64,000 nucleotides of DNA, taken from Rhizobiales bacterium TNE-4 (lineage in GTDB: Bacteria; Pseudomonadota; Alphaproteobacteria; Rhizobiales; Beijerinckiaceae). The translations under genes and the position numbers were made by a program. Positions within the stretch are counted from its first letter, which is position 1; every line of letters begins with the position of its first letter. The stretch lies in assembly GCA_019083985.1 (NCBI GenBank), contig JAHRCV010000001.1:124001-188000 (forward strand), written 5' to 3'. The notes under the pieces are model-generated. The model saw nothing but the letters and a program-made list of their open reading frames with translations, ran no database searches and was not told the DNA's origin. Of the stretch, positions 1 through 7,930 are shown piece by piece.

Positions 1-864
1 GCCATCTTTCGCGCGGCGCACAACGAGATCGCCTTGTGTCTTCTTGAGGTCGAACACATGCAGCGGGCGATTGCGGTCGAAGGTCAGATAATTGGTGATG
101 TCGACAAGCGCATTGATTGGACGCAGGCCAATCGCCTTGAGGCGCCGCTGCATCCATTCAGGGCTCGGCCCGTTCTTCACGCCACGCACAAGCCGTAATG
201 CGAAAGCAGGTGCGAGATGCGCATCCTCTTTCGTAAAATCGAGCTTCACATTCACCGGGCAGGCGCCTTCGCCCTTCACCGGTGCAATGACATGCTTTTT
301 CAGAACGCCGAGACCTGCAGCGGCGAGATCGCGTGCAATGCCGTGAATGCCCAGTGCGTCAGCACGGTTCGGCGTAATCGCAACATCAATGACGGGATCG
401 TTGATCGACGCGTAATCCGTGTAAGCGACGCCGACCGGCGCGTCGGCAGGCAGGTCGATGATGCCTTCATGATCTTCTGAAAGGCCCAATTCGAAGGCCG
501 AGCACAACATACCCGAGCTTTCTACGCCGCGGATCGTGCCAACCCCAATCGTGATTCCTTTGCCGGGAATAAACGTTCCGGGCGGCGAGAACACGCTTTT
601 CATTCCGGTGCGAGCATTTGGTGCACCGCAAACAACTTGAATCGGCTTGCCATCACCAGTGTCGACCATACACACACGCAGACGGTCGGCATTCGGGTGC
701 TGTTCAGCAGAAATCACAAACGCTGTGATATAGCCCTTCAGTGTCGCAGCCGGATCTTCGACGCTTTCCACTTCAAGGCCAACACGTGTCAACGCTTCGA
801 CGATGTCCTCGAGTGAAGCGGTCGTGTCGAGATGGTCTTTGAGCCAGTTGAGGGTGAATTTCAT
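1..864 (-). CDS. pheT: Phenylalanyl-tRNA synthetase beta subunit, 3' end cut by window
   Basis: Beta chain of the cytoplasmic (alpha-beta)2 enzyme that charges tRNA-Phe. Only the first 288 codons are in the window. The N-terminus ([12 protein letters not shown]) and the HPNADRL motif near residue 75 belong to the EMAP/Trbp111-like tRNA-binding OB fold. This is followed by the start of the B3/B4 editing region, with an NRPLHVFD segment near the edge. The ATG lies 10 bases after the pheS stop, so the two subunits are co-transcribed. Nothing looks damaged; the gene simply runs off the window. Confidence 0.95.
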   Translation of the reverse strand, partial: MKFTLNWLKDHLDTTASLEDIVEALTRVGLEVESVEDPAATLKGYITAFVISAEQHPNADRLRVCMVDTGDGKPIQVVCGAPNARTGMKSVFSPPGTFIPGKGITIGVGTIRGVESSGMLCSAFELGLSEDHEGIIDLPADAPVGVAYTDYASINDPVIDVAITPNRADALGIHGIARDLAAAGLGVLKKHVIAPVKGEGACPVNVKLDFTKEDAHLAPAFALRLVRGVKNGPSPEWMQRRLKAIGLRPINALVDITNYLTFDRNRPLHVFDLKKTQGDLVVRRAKDG

Positions 865-874
865 CTCTCTATCC

Positions 875-1957
875 TCACACGCTCAAGCCGCCAGCCAATG
901 TCGGCAAATCAAGCGGACGGAATCCGTAATGCGAAAGCCAGCGCACATCTGCGTCGAAGAAGGGCCGCAAATCGGGCATGCCATATTTCAGCATCGCGAT
1001 GCGGTCGATCCCCATACCCCAGGCAAAGCCTTGATATTCGTTAGGATCGAGGCCGCAATTACGGATCACGTTCGGATGCACCATGCCGCAACCGAGAATC
1101 TCCAGCCAGTCTTCGCCTTCCCCGAAACGGATTTCACCGCCCTTGCGTGAGCATTGAATATCGACTTCGGCGGACGGTTCAGTGAACGGGAAGAAAGAGG
1201 GGCGGAAGCGCATCTTCACATTGTCGACTTCGAAAAAGGCTTTGCAGAATTCTTCAAGAATCCATTTCAGATGACCCATATGCGAGCCCTTATCGATCAC
1301 AAGGCCTTCGACTTGATGGAACATTGGTGTATGCGTCTGGTCGGAGTCGCAGCGATAGGTGCGGCCGGGCGTAATCACGCGGATCGGCGGCTTCTGGCTC
1401 ATCATCGTGCGGATCTGCACCGGGCTTGTATGAGTGCGGAGCAGTTTGCGCTCGCCATTCTCATCCGGATTGAAGAAAAACGTATCGTGCATTTCGCGCG
1501 CCGGATGGCCGACGGGAAAGTTGAGCGCCGTGAAATTGTAGAAATCGGTTTCCACATCCGGGCCTTCGGCAACAGCGAAACCCATATCGGCAAAGATCGT
1601 CGTCAGTTCGTCGATGACTTGCGAGATCGGATGGATGCGGCCGCGCGCATTCCCGCTTTCGCGCACGGGCAGCGTCACATCGACTTTTTCAGTCGCAAGC
1701 CGCGCATCGAGAGCCGCGTCCTTCAACGCGGTGCGGCGCGCGAGAAGCGCTTCGTTGACACGATCCTTAAGCCCGTTGATCGCCGGGCCTTTCTCTTTGC
1801 GTTCGTCCGGCGTCATCGCGCCCAGCGTTTTGAGAAGCTCCGAGATCGAGCCTTTCTTGCCGAGCGCGGCAACGCGCACGGTTTCGAGCGAGGCTTCGTC
1901 AGACGCTGCCGCAATGGCGGCCAGCGTGTCTTTTTCGAGCGCGGCGAGATCGGTCAT
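875..1957 (-). CDS. pheS: Phenylalanyl-tRNA synthetase alpha subunit
   Basis: Catalytic alpha subunit of PheRS, 360 aa, a length usual for alphaproteobacteria. The N-terminal coiled coil (about residues 1-85) contacts tRNA. Class II catalytic motifs follow: [11 protein letters not shown] (motif 1 area), [18 protein letters not shown], and motif 3 in [14 protein letters not shown] near residue 325. The frame is open for 18 more codons upstream. I chose the internal ATG at 1957 because [12 protein letters not shown] is the conserved family start and the extension is arginine-rich and unlike the family. pheT follows after 10 bases. Confidence 0.97.
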   Translation of the reverse strand: MTDLAALEKDTLAAIAAASDEASLETVRVAALGKKGSISELLKTLGAMTPDERKEKGPAINGLKDRVNEALLARRTALKDAALDARLATEKVDVTLPVRESGNARGRIHPISQVIDELTTIFADMGFAVAEGPDVETDFYNFTALNFPVGHPAREMHDTFFFNPDENGERKLLRTHTSPVQIRTMMSQKPPIRVITPGRTYRCDSDQTHTPMFHQVEGLVIDKGSHMGHLKWILEEFCKAFFEVDNVKMRFRPSFFPFTEPSAEVDIQCSRKGGEIRFGEGEDWLEILGCGMVHPNVIRNCGLDPNEYQGFAWGMGIDRIAMLKYGMPDLRPFFDADVRWLSHYGFRPLDLPTLAGGLSV

Positions 1958-2044
1958 AGCGGGTCCGGTCTTTCGGGCGAGGCGGGATAGGGTTGCGCGG
2001 CTTCGTGCCACGCATCCTTCAAAAAGTCGAGTGTTTATGACGGT

Positions 2045-2326
2045 TTATGGGGTGCCGCCGGCAATCAGCCAAGCGCTTGGCACAGCGTAAAACTGGGCCA
2101 GCTTGGTCAATGTCTCGATCGTGCCTTGGCGGCGGCCGGATTCGAGATCGCTGAGATAGCCTTGTCCAATCCCGGTTTGGGCATCCACTTCAACTTGCGT
2201 GAGACGACGCCATTGGCGGATGGCTTTCAACAGGCTCTCGCCCTTGATGAGGCGGCGTGACACTTCGGCGGGGAGGTCAACGGGCCAAGCGCGGTCGGGA
2301 TGGGAAAGCGATGCGTCGTGGTGCAT
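2045..2326 (-). CDS. Small XRE-family helix-turn-helix regulator
   Basis: 93-aa DNA-binding protein consisting almost only of a Cro/C1-type helix-turn-helix (about residues 30-85). LTQVEVDAQTGIGQGYLSDLESGRR contains the two HTH helices, and PSAWLI is the typical end of the domain. No toxin partner of the RelE/HigB type is adjacent, so an antitoxin role has no support. The gene sits between rplT and pheS on the same strand, downstream of the rplT terminator. It therefore probably has its own weak promoter or reads into pheST. The target is unknown. Confidence 0.85.
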   Translation of the reverse strand: MHHDASLSHPDRAWPVDLPAEVSRRLIKGESLLKAIRQWRRLTQVEVDAQTGIGQGYLSDLESGRRQGTIETLTKLAQFYAVPSAWLIAGGTP

Positions 2327-2372
2327 GTGCGATAGCGTCGCTCAACCCGATTAAAAAACGGTAGGGCGCAAC

Positions 2373-2402
2373 AAAAAAAGCCCGCCTCGAAAGGCGAGCT
2401 TT
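2373..2402 (-). terminator. Rho-independent terminator of rpmI-rplT
   Basis: On the minus strand AGCTCGCC pairs with GGCGGGCT (8 bp, one G-T wobble) around a 6-base loop, followed by a run of seven T. It lies 23 bases after the rplT stop. Confidence 0.88.
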
Positions 2403-2424
2403 GAAACCGGATTGTCCGGAGGAA

Positions 2425-2790
2425 TTAGGCAACTGCCGGCAGAGCGGCCTTGGCCTTTTCCACGAGGTCCTTGAACGCGGCTGGCTGGCTGATGGCGAGG
2501 TCCGAAAGAACCTTGCGGTCAACGACGATGCCGGCGCGGTTGAGGCCATCGATGAAGCGCGAATACACGATGCCATGCTCACGGACGGCAGCGTTCAAAC
2601 GCTGGATCCAGAGCGCGCGGATCGTGCGCTTCTTGTTCTTGCGGTCGCGGGTGGCGTACTGCATCGCCTTGTCGACCGCCGCTTTCGCGGTACGGATCGT
2701 ATTCTTACGGCGACCGTAGAAGCCTTTTGCGGCCTTGAGGGTCTTCTTGTGTTTGGCGTGGGACGTAACGCCCCGTTTGACACGTGCCAT
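2425..2790 (-). CDS. rplT: 50S ribosomal protein L20
   Basis: Large-subunit protein that binds 23S rRNA domain II and is needed early in 50S assembly; in other bacteria it also represses its own operon. 121 aa, usual length. The start [16 protein letters not shown] and the segment [19 protein letters not shown] are family signatures. The N-terminal half is a very basic helix and the C-terminal half the globular domain. It follows rpmI by 34 bases. The gene is followed by a strong terminator, so readthrough into the XRE gene and pheS should be limited. Confidence 0.98.
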   Translation of the reverse strand: MARVKRGVTSHAKHKKTLKAAKGFYGRRKNTIRTAKAAVDKAMQYATRDRKNKKRTIRALWIQRLNAAVREHGIVYSRFIDGLNRAGIVVDRKVLSDLAISQPAAFKDLVEKAKAALPAVA

Positions 2791-2824
2791 GGCTGATCTC
2801 CTGTGTTGCTAGATGCCCGGCCGA

Positions 2825-3025
2825 TCAGCCGTTGGGCAGGAAGTATTTTTTGACATTGGCCGCATCACCCTCGAACAGGATGGCGGTGCCACGATTGTTG
2901 CGGATCTGCTTGTTGGTCCGCTTGATCATGCCGTGACGCTTGCCAGCATGGGCGTAGACCACCTTGCCGCTTCCCGTCACTTTGAACCGCTTCTTCGCGG
3001 CCGACTTCGTCTTCATCTTGGGCAT
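2825..3025 (-). CDS. rpmI: 50S ribosomal protein L35
   Basis: 66-aa basic ribosomal protein of the 50S subunit. The [14 protein letters not shown] start is diagnostic, and the ATG at 3025 was taken for that reason although four codons upstream are open. The end [10 protein letters not shown] is typical. Usually infC precedes rpmI; here infC is absent from the window, and rpmI has its own promoter and structured leader. Confidence 0.97.
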   Translation of the reverse strand: MPKMKTKSAAKKRFKVTGSGKVVYAHAGKRHGMIKRTNKQIRNNRGTAILFEGDAANVKKYFLPNG

Positions 3026-3152
3026 TTGGCTCTCCATTCAGGACGGCGAACCGTCCGAAACATTATTCTCAGCCTCTGAGAGGCTGTTTCGTCTCCGAAT
3101 GAGCGAAAAACAGACCGCCACGGCAGCCCTTTTGAGCCGGGCCGTCTGAATG
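3026..3152 (-). promoter_or_regulatory. Structured 5' leader of rpmI-rplT
   Basis: About 127 bases between the predicted transcription start and the rpmI ATG hold three stems. One is 3111-3119 with 3140-3148 (9 bp, one mismatch). One is 3070-3076 with 3080-3086 (CAGCCTC/GAGGCTG, perfect, 3-base loop). One is 3041-3046 with 3051-3056 (GGACGG/CCGTCC, perfect, 4-base loop). L20 operons are commonly autoregulated through leader RNA, so a ribosomal-protein leader is a reasonable but unproven reading. Confidence 0.5.
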
Positions 3153-3158
3153 TCGGGG

Positions 3159-3187
3159 TCTATAGGGGAAAAGCCGGTTCTTGGCAA
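3159..3187 (-). promoter_or_regulatory. Sigma-70-type promoter for rpmI-rplT
   Basis: On the minus strand TTGCCA and TATAGA are separated by exactly 17 bases. The predicted start is near 3152, which leaves a leader of about 127 bases. The match and the position before a ribosomal-protein operon make this one of the better promoter candidates in the window. Confidence 0.6.
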
Positions 3188-3290
3188 ATGCTACATAGCC
3201 GATCCCGTCTATCAATGACGTTGGGGCATCTTCATCCGATTGCCCCTCCCGCCCGTCTCGGCTAGCGATGGGCGAGGACGGGAGGCAGCC

Positions 3291-4904
3291 ATGCAGGATG
3301 GCGGGACATTCGATTTCATCGTGGCAGGCGCTGGCTCGGCAGGGTGCGTTCTCGCCAACCGGCTCTCCGCCGACCCCAAGACCCGCGTTCTGGTGCTCGA
3401 AGCGGGTGGCGATGATAATTGGATCTGGTTCCACATTCCCGTCGGTTACCTCTTCGCCATTGGCAATCCCCGCGCCGACTGGATGTTCAAAACGGAGCCC
3501 GAGGCTGGCCTTGGTGGCCGCGCCATCGGCTATCCGCGCGGCAAGGTCATCGGCGGCTCATCCGCCATCAACGCCATGATCTATATGCGGGGCCAAGCCG
3601 CCGATTATGATGGCTGGCGTCAGCTGGGGCTCACCGGCTGGGGCTGGGATGATGTCTTGCCCTTCTTCCTCAAGCAGGAAGGCCATGCTGCCCCGCCCAA
3701 CGCGCTCCATCGTGGCGATGGCGAATGGCGGGTCGATTACCCCCGCATGCGGTGGGACATTCTCGACCGTTTTCAGGATGCGGCGGAACAAGTCGGCATC
3801 AAGAAGATCGATGATTTCAATACGGGCGACAATGAAGGCTCGTCCTATTTTCAGGTGAACCAGAAAAACGGTCGCCGGTGGAGTGCCGCGCGCGGCTTTC
3901 TCAAGCCGGTTCTCGGCCGTTCCAATCTCAAGCTCGAAACCGGCGCGCTGATCGAGCGCGTGATTGTCGAGCAAGGGCGCGCCACTGGCATCGTCTATTC
4001 CAAGAACGGCAGGCAATTTCTGGCCAAAGCAAACGGGGAAATTGTGCTGGCTGCCGGTGCTGTGGCCACGCCGCAAATTTTGCAGCTCTCCGGGATCGGT
4101 TCTGGTGAATTCTTGCAAAGTCAGGGCATCGCCGTCACGCAGGATGTACCGGGCGTCGGTGAAAATCTGCAGGATCATTTGCAGATCCGCCCGGTCTATA
4201 AGGTCAAAAATGTTCGTACGCTGAATGCGGATTATCAATCCTATGTGAAGCGCGCCTTGATGGCGGCTGAGTATGCCCTGTTCCGGCGTGGACCTTTGAC
4301 GATGGCCCCGTCGCAGCTGGGTGCATTCACGCGGTCCTCGCCCGATTACGCGACGCCCAATCTGCAATTCCACATCCAGCCGCTCTCGCTCGATAAGTTT
4401 GGCGATCCGCTGCATCCCTTCCCGGCTTTTACAGCAAGCGTCTGCAATCTGCGCCCAGCCTCGCGTGGCTTCATCCGCATTCGTTCAAACGATCCGAAAG
4501 AGGCGCCGATAATTGCGCCCCATTATCTCAGCGCAGAGGAAGATCGCCGGGTTGCAGCCGATGCGCTCAAGCTTGTCCGTAAGATCGTGTCGCAACCCGC
4601 CTTGCAGCCCTACGAGCCCGAGGAATACAAGCCGGGCGCGCATTTCCAATCGGAAGAGGAATTATCGATCGCCGCAGGGCAGATCGCGTCGACGATTTTC
4701 CATCCGGTGGGTACCGCCAAAATGGGCCGCGATGATGATAGAATGGCGGTGCTCGATGCCCGTCTTCGCGTGCGCGGCATTCAAGGTCTGCGCGTGGCCG
4801 ATGCCTCATCCATGCCACGGATTACGTCTGGTAACACCAATTCGCCGACAATGATGATTGCGGAAAAAGGTGCCGCCATGATTCTGGAGGATGCGAAAGC
4901 GTGA
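3291..4904 (+). CDS. GMC-family FAD oxidoreductase (choline/alcohol dehydrogenase type)
   Basis: 537-aa flavoprotein that probably oxidises an alcohol to an aldehyde. The N-terminal Rossmann motif is VAGAGSAGCVLANRLS. GGSSAINAMIYMRG near residue 85 is the first GMC signature, and ATPQILQLSGIGS the second. The C-terminal HPVGTAKMG and SGNTNSPTMMIAEKGA segments carry the catalytic His and Asn/His pair. The ATG at 3291 follows a GGGAGG site; an upstream in-frame ATG at 3240 adds a non-family extension. mmcB overlaps its stop by 4 bases. It resembles BetA and AlkJ, but no betaine genes are adjacent, so the substrate is open. Confidence 0.9.
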   Translation: MQDGGTFDFIVAGAGSAGCVLANRLSADPKTRVLVLEAGGDDNWIWFHIPVGYLFAIGNPRADWMFKTEPEAGLGGRAIGYPRGKVIGGSSAINAMIYMRGQAADYDGWRQLGLTGWGWDDVLPFFLKQEGHAAPPNALHRGDGEWRVDYPRMRWDILDRFQDAAEQVGIKKIDDFNTGDNEGSSYFQVNQKNGRRWSAARGFLKPVLGRSNLKLETGALIERVIVEQGRATGIVYSKNGRQFLAKANGEIVLAAGAVATPQILQLSGIGSGEFLQSQGIAVTQDVPGVGENLQDHLQIRPVYKVKNVRTLNADYQSYVKRALMAAEYALFRRGPLTMAPSQLGAFTRSSPDYATPNLQFHIQPLSLDKFGDPLHPFPAFTASVCNLRPASRGFIRIRSNDPKEAPIIAPHYLSAEEDRRVAADALKLVRKIVSQPALQPYEPEEYKPGAHFQSEEELSIAAGQIASTIFHPVGTAKMGRDDDRMAVLDARLRVRGIQGLRVADASSMPRITSGNTNSPTMMIAEKGAAMILEDAKA

Positions 4905-5380
4905 AGCTGAGCGAGACCGAGATCGCTTTTGTGGCCGATGGCCGGCAGTCGGAAACGGCGTTGCTCGTGGCGCGCGGCGTGCGCCGTTATCTCGCGGGTC
5001 TCGGCTATTCAAGCGTCGCTGAGTTGCCGCTCGCCTCAGGTCGACGTGCGGATCTCGTCGCGCTCGGGGATCATGGCGAAATCCTGATCATTGAAATCAA
5101 GTCGAGCGTGGCTGATTTCCGTGTCGATCAGAAATGGCCGGATTATCGGCTGCATTGTGACCGTCTCTTCTTCGCCATCCCCGACCATGTTCCTGCCGAA
5201 ATCATGCCCGAGGATGCCGGATTGATCGTGGCCGACGCTTATGGCGCTTGCCTGCTGCGCGACGCGCCTGAACATCGTCTGCCTGCGGCCACCCGCAAGG
5301 CGATGACTTTGCGCTATGCACGCGCTGCAGCCGAGCGGTTGCATCGTTTGTTTGACCCCGACGGATTGTCGGGCGTTTAG
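4901..5380 (+). CDS. mmcB: MmcB-type DNA repair nuclease-like protein
   Basis: 159-aa member of the MmcB (former DUF1052) family, linked to mitomycin C resistance in Caulobacter. The core RRADLVAL...EILIIEIKSS with following ...DYRLHCDRLFFAIP has the D/E-x-K layout of a PD-(D/E)XK nuclease fold. It starts with GTG in a GTGA overlap with the GMC oxidoreductase stop, so it is translationally coupled to it. I see no GTTC-N7-GTTC LexA box in the 100 bases before it, so SOS control, if any, must act from the upstream promoter. Function is inferred from the family. Confidence 0.85.
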   Translation: MKLSETEIAFVADGRQSETALLVARGVRRYLAGLGYSSVAELPLASGRRADLVALGDHGEILIIEIKSSVADFRVDQKWPDYRLHCDRLFFAIPDHVPAEIMPEDAGLIVADAYGACLLRDAPEHRLPAATRKAMTLRYARAAAERLHRLFDPDGLSGV

Positions 5381-5391
5381 GAGAGAGTGAA

Positions 5392-6090
5392 TTGCTCATA
5401 CAGGCTGCCATGCGCGCGCTGGCGCAGATCACCGCGCCGCCCTTCCGCGCCATTGTCTGGAAATCGCTGGGGCTTACGCTGGCTTTGCTCGCGCTTGTCT
5501 GGCTGGCATTGACGCGGTTTCTCAATTGGTGGCTGTCGCAGGGGGCTGTTGTCACCGATCATCCGATGATTGCGACCATCGCCGCTTTCATGGCGGGTGC
5601 GGGCCTGTTCATCGGCCTCGCTTTTCTCATTCCACCCGTGTCGATCCTCGTGGCCTCTTTCTTTGCCGACGACATCGCTGACCGGATCGAGCGGGAAGAT
5701 TATCCGCAAGACCAGCCCGGCAAACCTCTCCCCGTCGGCCGGGCGATCTTCGAAGCCCTCAAGCTTGCCGCCTTGGCGCTTGGCGTGAACATCATCGCTC
5801 TGTTGTTGCTCTTGGTGCCGGGCATCAATGTCGTGGCATTTCTGCTCGCCAACACATTCCTGCTTGGCCGCGAATATTTCACCATCGCAGCTGGCCGTTT
5901 TTTGCCGCCGCAGGAGATCGCGGCGATGCGGAGCCAGAATTCTTTCGCCGTCTATTTCGCGGGTTTCATGATGGCGCTGTTAATGAGCATTCCGCTCGTT
6001 AATTTGTTCACGCCGGTGTTTGGTACAGCGCTCTTCGTGCATGTCTATAAGGGGCTCGCCGGACGGCGGATGATTGAACAGACGCGCTGA
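5392..6090 (+). CDS. EI24/CysZ-like integral membrane protein
   Basis: 232-aa inner-membrane protein with several hydrophobic segments: about residues 20-45, 60-90, 120-155 and 185-210. The spacing and the amphipathic stretches after the second segment fit the EI24 domain, the family of the sulfate permease CysZ. No sulfate-assimilation genes are nearby, so the substrate is uncertain. TTG at 5392 lies 6 bases after a GGAGAG site; an ATG at 5410 is the alternative start. It starts 11 bases after mmcB, so the three genes from 3291 form one operon ending at the 6095 terminator. Confidence 0.8.
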   Translation: MLIQAAMRALAQITAPPFRAIVWKSLGLTLALLALVWLALTRFLNWWLSQGAVVTDHPMIATIAAFMAGAGLFIGLAFLIPPVSILVASFFADDIADRIEREDYPQDQPGKPLPVGRAIFEALKLAALALGVNIIALLLLLVPGINVVAFLLANTFLLGREYFTIAAGRFLPPQEIAAMRSQNSFAVYFAGFMMALLMSIPLVNLFTPVFGTALFVHVYKGLAGRRMIEQTR

Positions 6091-6094
6091 AACG

Positions 6095-6124
6095 AAAAAA
6101 GCGGGCCGAGTGCCCGCTTTTTTT
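6095..6124. terminator. Bidirectional Rho-independent terminator
   Basis: GCGGGC (6101-6106) pairs with GCCCGC (6112-6117) around a 5-base loop. It is flanked by six A on the left and seven T on the right, so it can stop transcripts from both the EI24 gene and the convergent NDUFA9-like gene. Confidence 0.88.
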
Positions 6125-6141
6125 ATGCGTCTCTGCGAAGC

Positions 6142-7137
6142 TTACGCGCGGGCCGTATCGAACTGGCCGGTCTTGCGGAAGCGGTAGAGATAAGTCGGCA
6201 CAACGGTTTCGTAGGTGTCGGGCGTAATGCCCATGCCTTCGAGTGTGCGGCCTTCCTTTTGCGCGGCGTCCGAGACGACATTGTCTTTTTCAAGCAAGGT
6301 CACCTGATCGCGCGTGAGGAGAAATTCTTCCGGCAAGAGACCGAAAGTGGCGTATTTCAGTGCTTCCATCACGCCTGCCTGGATACGCGCCACGCCAAAC
6401 GGCAGCGGCACCAAAGCGCGCTTGCGACCTGTCGTTTCACAGACGAAGGCCAGGAGATCGCGGAAGGACGAAACCTGCGGTCCGCCCAGTTCATAGATCG
6501 TGCCGCCCTTGAGCGCGCCATCGACGCCGAGCGCCACCGCTTCAGCAACATCGCCAACAAAGACGGGCTGGAACTTCGTTCCGCCGCCACCGACCAAGGG
6601 CAGCGCCGGCGCAATGCGCGCCAAGGAGGCGAAGCGGTTGAAGAACTGATCTTCCGGGCCGAACACAATGGACGGACGCAGGATTACGGCTGACGGAATC
6701 ACGTCGAGCACGGCCTTTTCGCCCGCAGCCTTCGTCTGCGCATAGACTGAGTCAGACGCGGCGTCCGCGCCAATGGCCGACATTTGCACGAAGCGAGTGA
6801 TGCCTGCCGCCTTCGCAGCGCGCGCGATGGCCGCAGCACCTTCGGCTTGCACGGCATCGAAACGCTGTTTGCCGCCTTCGGTGAGAATGCCCACGAGGTT
6901 TACGATGGCGTCCGCACCCTGCACCGCCGCGGCGACCGAGTCGGGGTAGCGCAGATTGGCCTGCATGGCATGGATTTGGCCAACATTACCGAGCGGTTGC
7001 AGGAAGAATGCGAGATCAGGACGGCGACAGGCGACCCGCACGCGGTAGCCGCGCTTGGCAAGCGCGCGCACCACATGGCGGCCGATGAAGCCTGAGCCGC
7101 CAAAAACGGTAACCAACTGGTTTGCGGGTGAATTCAT
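6142..7137 (-). CDS. NDUFA9-like NAD(P)-binding protein (atypical SDR)
   Basis: 331-aa extended/atypical short-chain dehydrogenase of the type annotated as complex I NDUFA9 subunit family. The dinucleotide motif VFGGSGFIGRHVVRAL is at residues 10-25. GADAIVNLVGIL (about 84-95) and YAQTKAAGEKAVL (about 138) follow the SDR plan. In alphaproteobacteria such proteins are associated with respiratory complex I assembly or with ubiquinone metabolism, but no nuo genes are here. The gene is monocistronic and ends at the bidirectional terminator. The fold is certain; the exact role is not. Confidence 0.85.
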   Translation of the reverse strand: MNSPANQLVTVFGGSGFIGRHVVRALAKRGYRVRVACRRPDLAFFLQPLGNVGQIHAMQANLRYPDSVAAAVQGADAIVNLVGILTEGGKQRFDAVQAEGAAAIARAAKAAGITRFVQMSAIGADAASDSVYAQTKAAGEKAVLDVIPSAVILRPSIVFGPEDQFFNRFASLARIAPALPLVGGGGTKFQPVFVGDVAEAVALGVDGALKGGTIYELGGPQVSSFRDLLAFVCETTGRKRALVPLPFGVARIQAGVMEALKYATFGLLPEEFLLTRDQVTLLEKDNVVSDAAQKEGRTLEGMGITPDTYETVVPTYLYRFRKTGQFDTARA

Positions 7138-7224
7138 GGCAACCTCCGTCCCGAGAGGGGTTCAGCAAGAGTGCATTCCGGCGCGGGTGGCGGGAATGGG
7201 CCCGAGAGGCTGCATAGTCAAAGC

Positions 7225-7248
7225 AGGGCCGGATGTATAGACGGCCCT
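7225..7248. repeat. Intergenic perfect 7-bp inverted repeat
   Basis: AGGGCCG (7225-7231) and CGGCCCT (7242-7248) flank 10 bases between two minus-strand genes. It is 17 bases after the stop of neither a T-tract nor an obvious terminator, so it may be a weak or Rho-assisted 3' end of the upstream gene. Confidence 0.3.
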
Positions 7249-7264
7249 TTGCCGGATATGCGGG

Positions 7265-7597
7265 TTAGCGCCGCCTTACGCGGACGGGGATCGGCTGGTA
7301 CTGCAGATCTTCGCGGTGGCCGCCATCATGGTCGTCATCATCGCCATGCGGAATGGTCATGAGCGCCGTCCCAGCCGCAAGGCTACCGCACGTCACCATG
7401 AAGCCGCCTGCGAGTAGCGCAAATCCGATCAAGCCGGAATCAGAGGCATGCAGCAGGCTCGCCAAGCCCTGAATGTCGAGAGCCACCAGCGCCACCGTGA
7501 AACACAGCCCGAGCGCCGCGCCAAACAAAGCATGGATCAAGACAAGCCGAAGCGTGGGGTCGTTCGGGCCGCCGGGCTGCCTACGGATCTGAACCAT
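7265..7597 (-). CDS. Small two-helix membrane protein with His/Asp-rich loop
   Basis: 110 aa, not recognised as a named family. Two hydrophobic segments are clear (about residues 17-42 and 54-82). They are followed by an acidic, histidine-containing stretch HGDDDDHDGGH at about 84-94 and a basic tail. Start MVQIRRQPG follows AAGGAG; this site is the right half of a 14-base perfect palindrome (7603-7616), which could hide it from ribosomes. Lone gene, no informative partner. The His/Asp cluster suggests metal contact only as a guess. Confidence 0.65.
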   Translation of the reverse strand: MVQIRRQPGGPNDPTLRLVLIHALFGAALGLCFTVALVALDIQGLASLLHASDSGLIGFALLAGGFMVTCGSLAAGTALMTIPHGDDDDHDGGHREDLQYQPIPVRVRRR

Positions 7598-7711
7598 TGC
7601 GATCTCCTTAAGGAGAGAGTGTGGAGTTCAATGACGGCAGTGGCAAGGCGTTCCTGCAAAAAATGGTTTCCGGGTGAGGAACGGGGCCTCGCCCGCCCGG
7701 GGAAAAACCGC

Positions 7712-7741
7712 TTTACAAAGCCCCGTCCGGCCTCGTAAGGA
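7712..7741 (+). promoter_or_regulatory. Possible promoter of tRNA-Leu
   Basis: TTTACA and TAAGGA are 18 bases apart and end 11 bases before the mature tRNA 5' end. The position is right; the -10 match is poor. Confidence 0.3.
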
Positions 7742-7752
7742 AGCGCTCCGTT

Positions 7753-7837
7753 GCCCAGATGGCGGAATTGGTAGACGCGCTGGTTTCAGGTACCAGTGAC
7801 GCAAGTCGTGGAGGTTCGAGTCCTCTTCTGGGCACCA
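7753..7837 (+). tRNA. tRNA-Leu (anticodon CAG)
   Basis: 85-base class II tRNA. Acceptor stem GCCCAGA (7753-7759) pairs with TCTGGGC (7827-7833), discriminator A, encoded CCA at 7835-7837. Anticodon stem CTGGT/ACCAG encloses loop TTCAGGT, giving anticodon CAG for CUG codons. A long variable arm (TGAC/GTCG area) and GGTTCGAGTCC T-arm confirm leucine type. Confidence 0.97.
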
Positions 7838-7865
7838 TTCGCTCTTTAGCCATGAGATTTGACGT

Positions 7866-7880
7866 GAGCCCAAAGGGCTC
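7866..7880 (+). repeat. Hairpin after tRNA-Leu
   Basis: GAGCCC-AAA-GGGCTC, a perfect 6-bp stem 29 bases after the tRNA. There is no T-tract, so it may mark the precursor 3' end or belong to the chrA leader. Confidence 0.3.
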
Positions 7881-7930
7881 GTCCGTTCGCTGCGGGTGCA
7901 AAATGTTGCAGCGAAATTAGCGGTGGCAGT

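Noticed and set aside
1154-1990. Open frame of 278 codons antisense to pheS
   Set aside because: Shadow of pheS codon bias; composition unlike a real protein.
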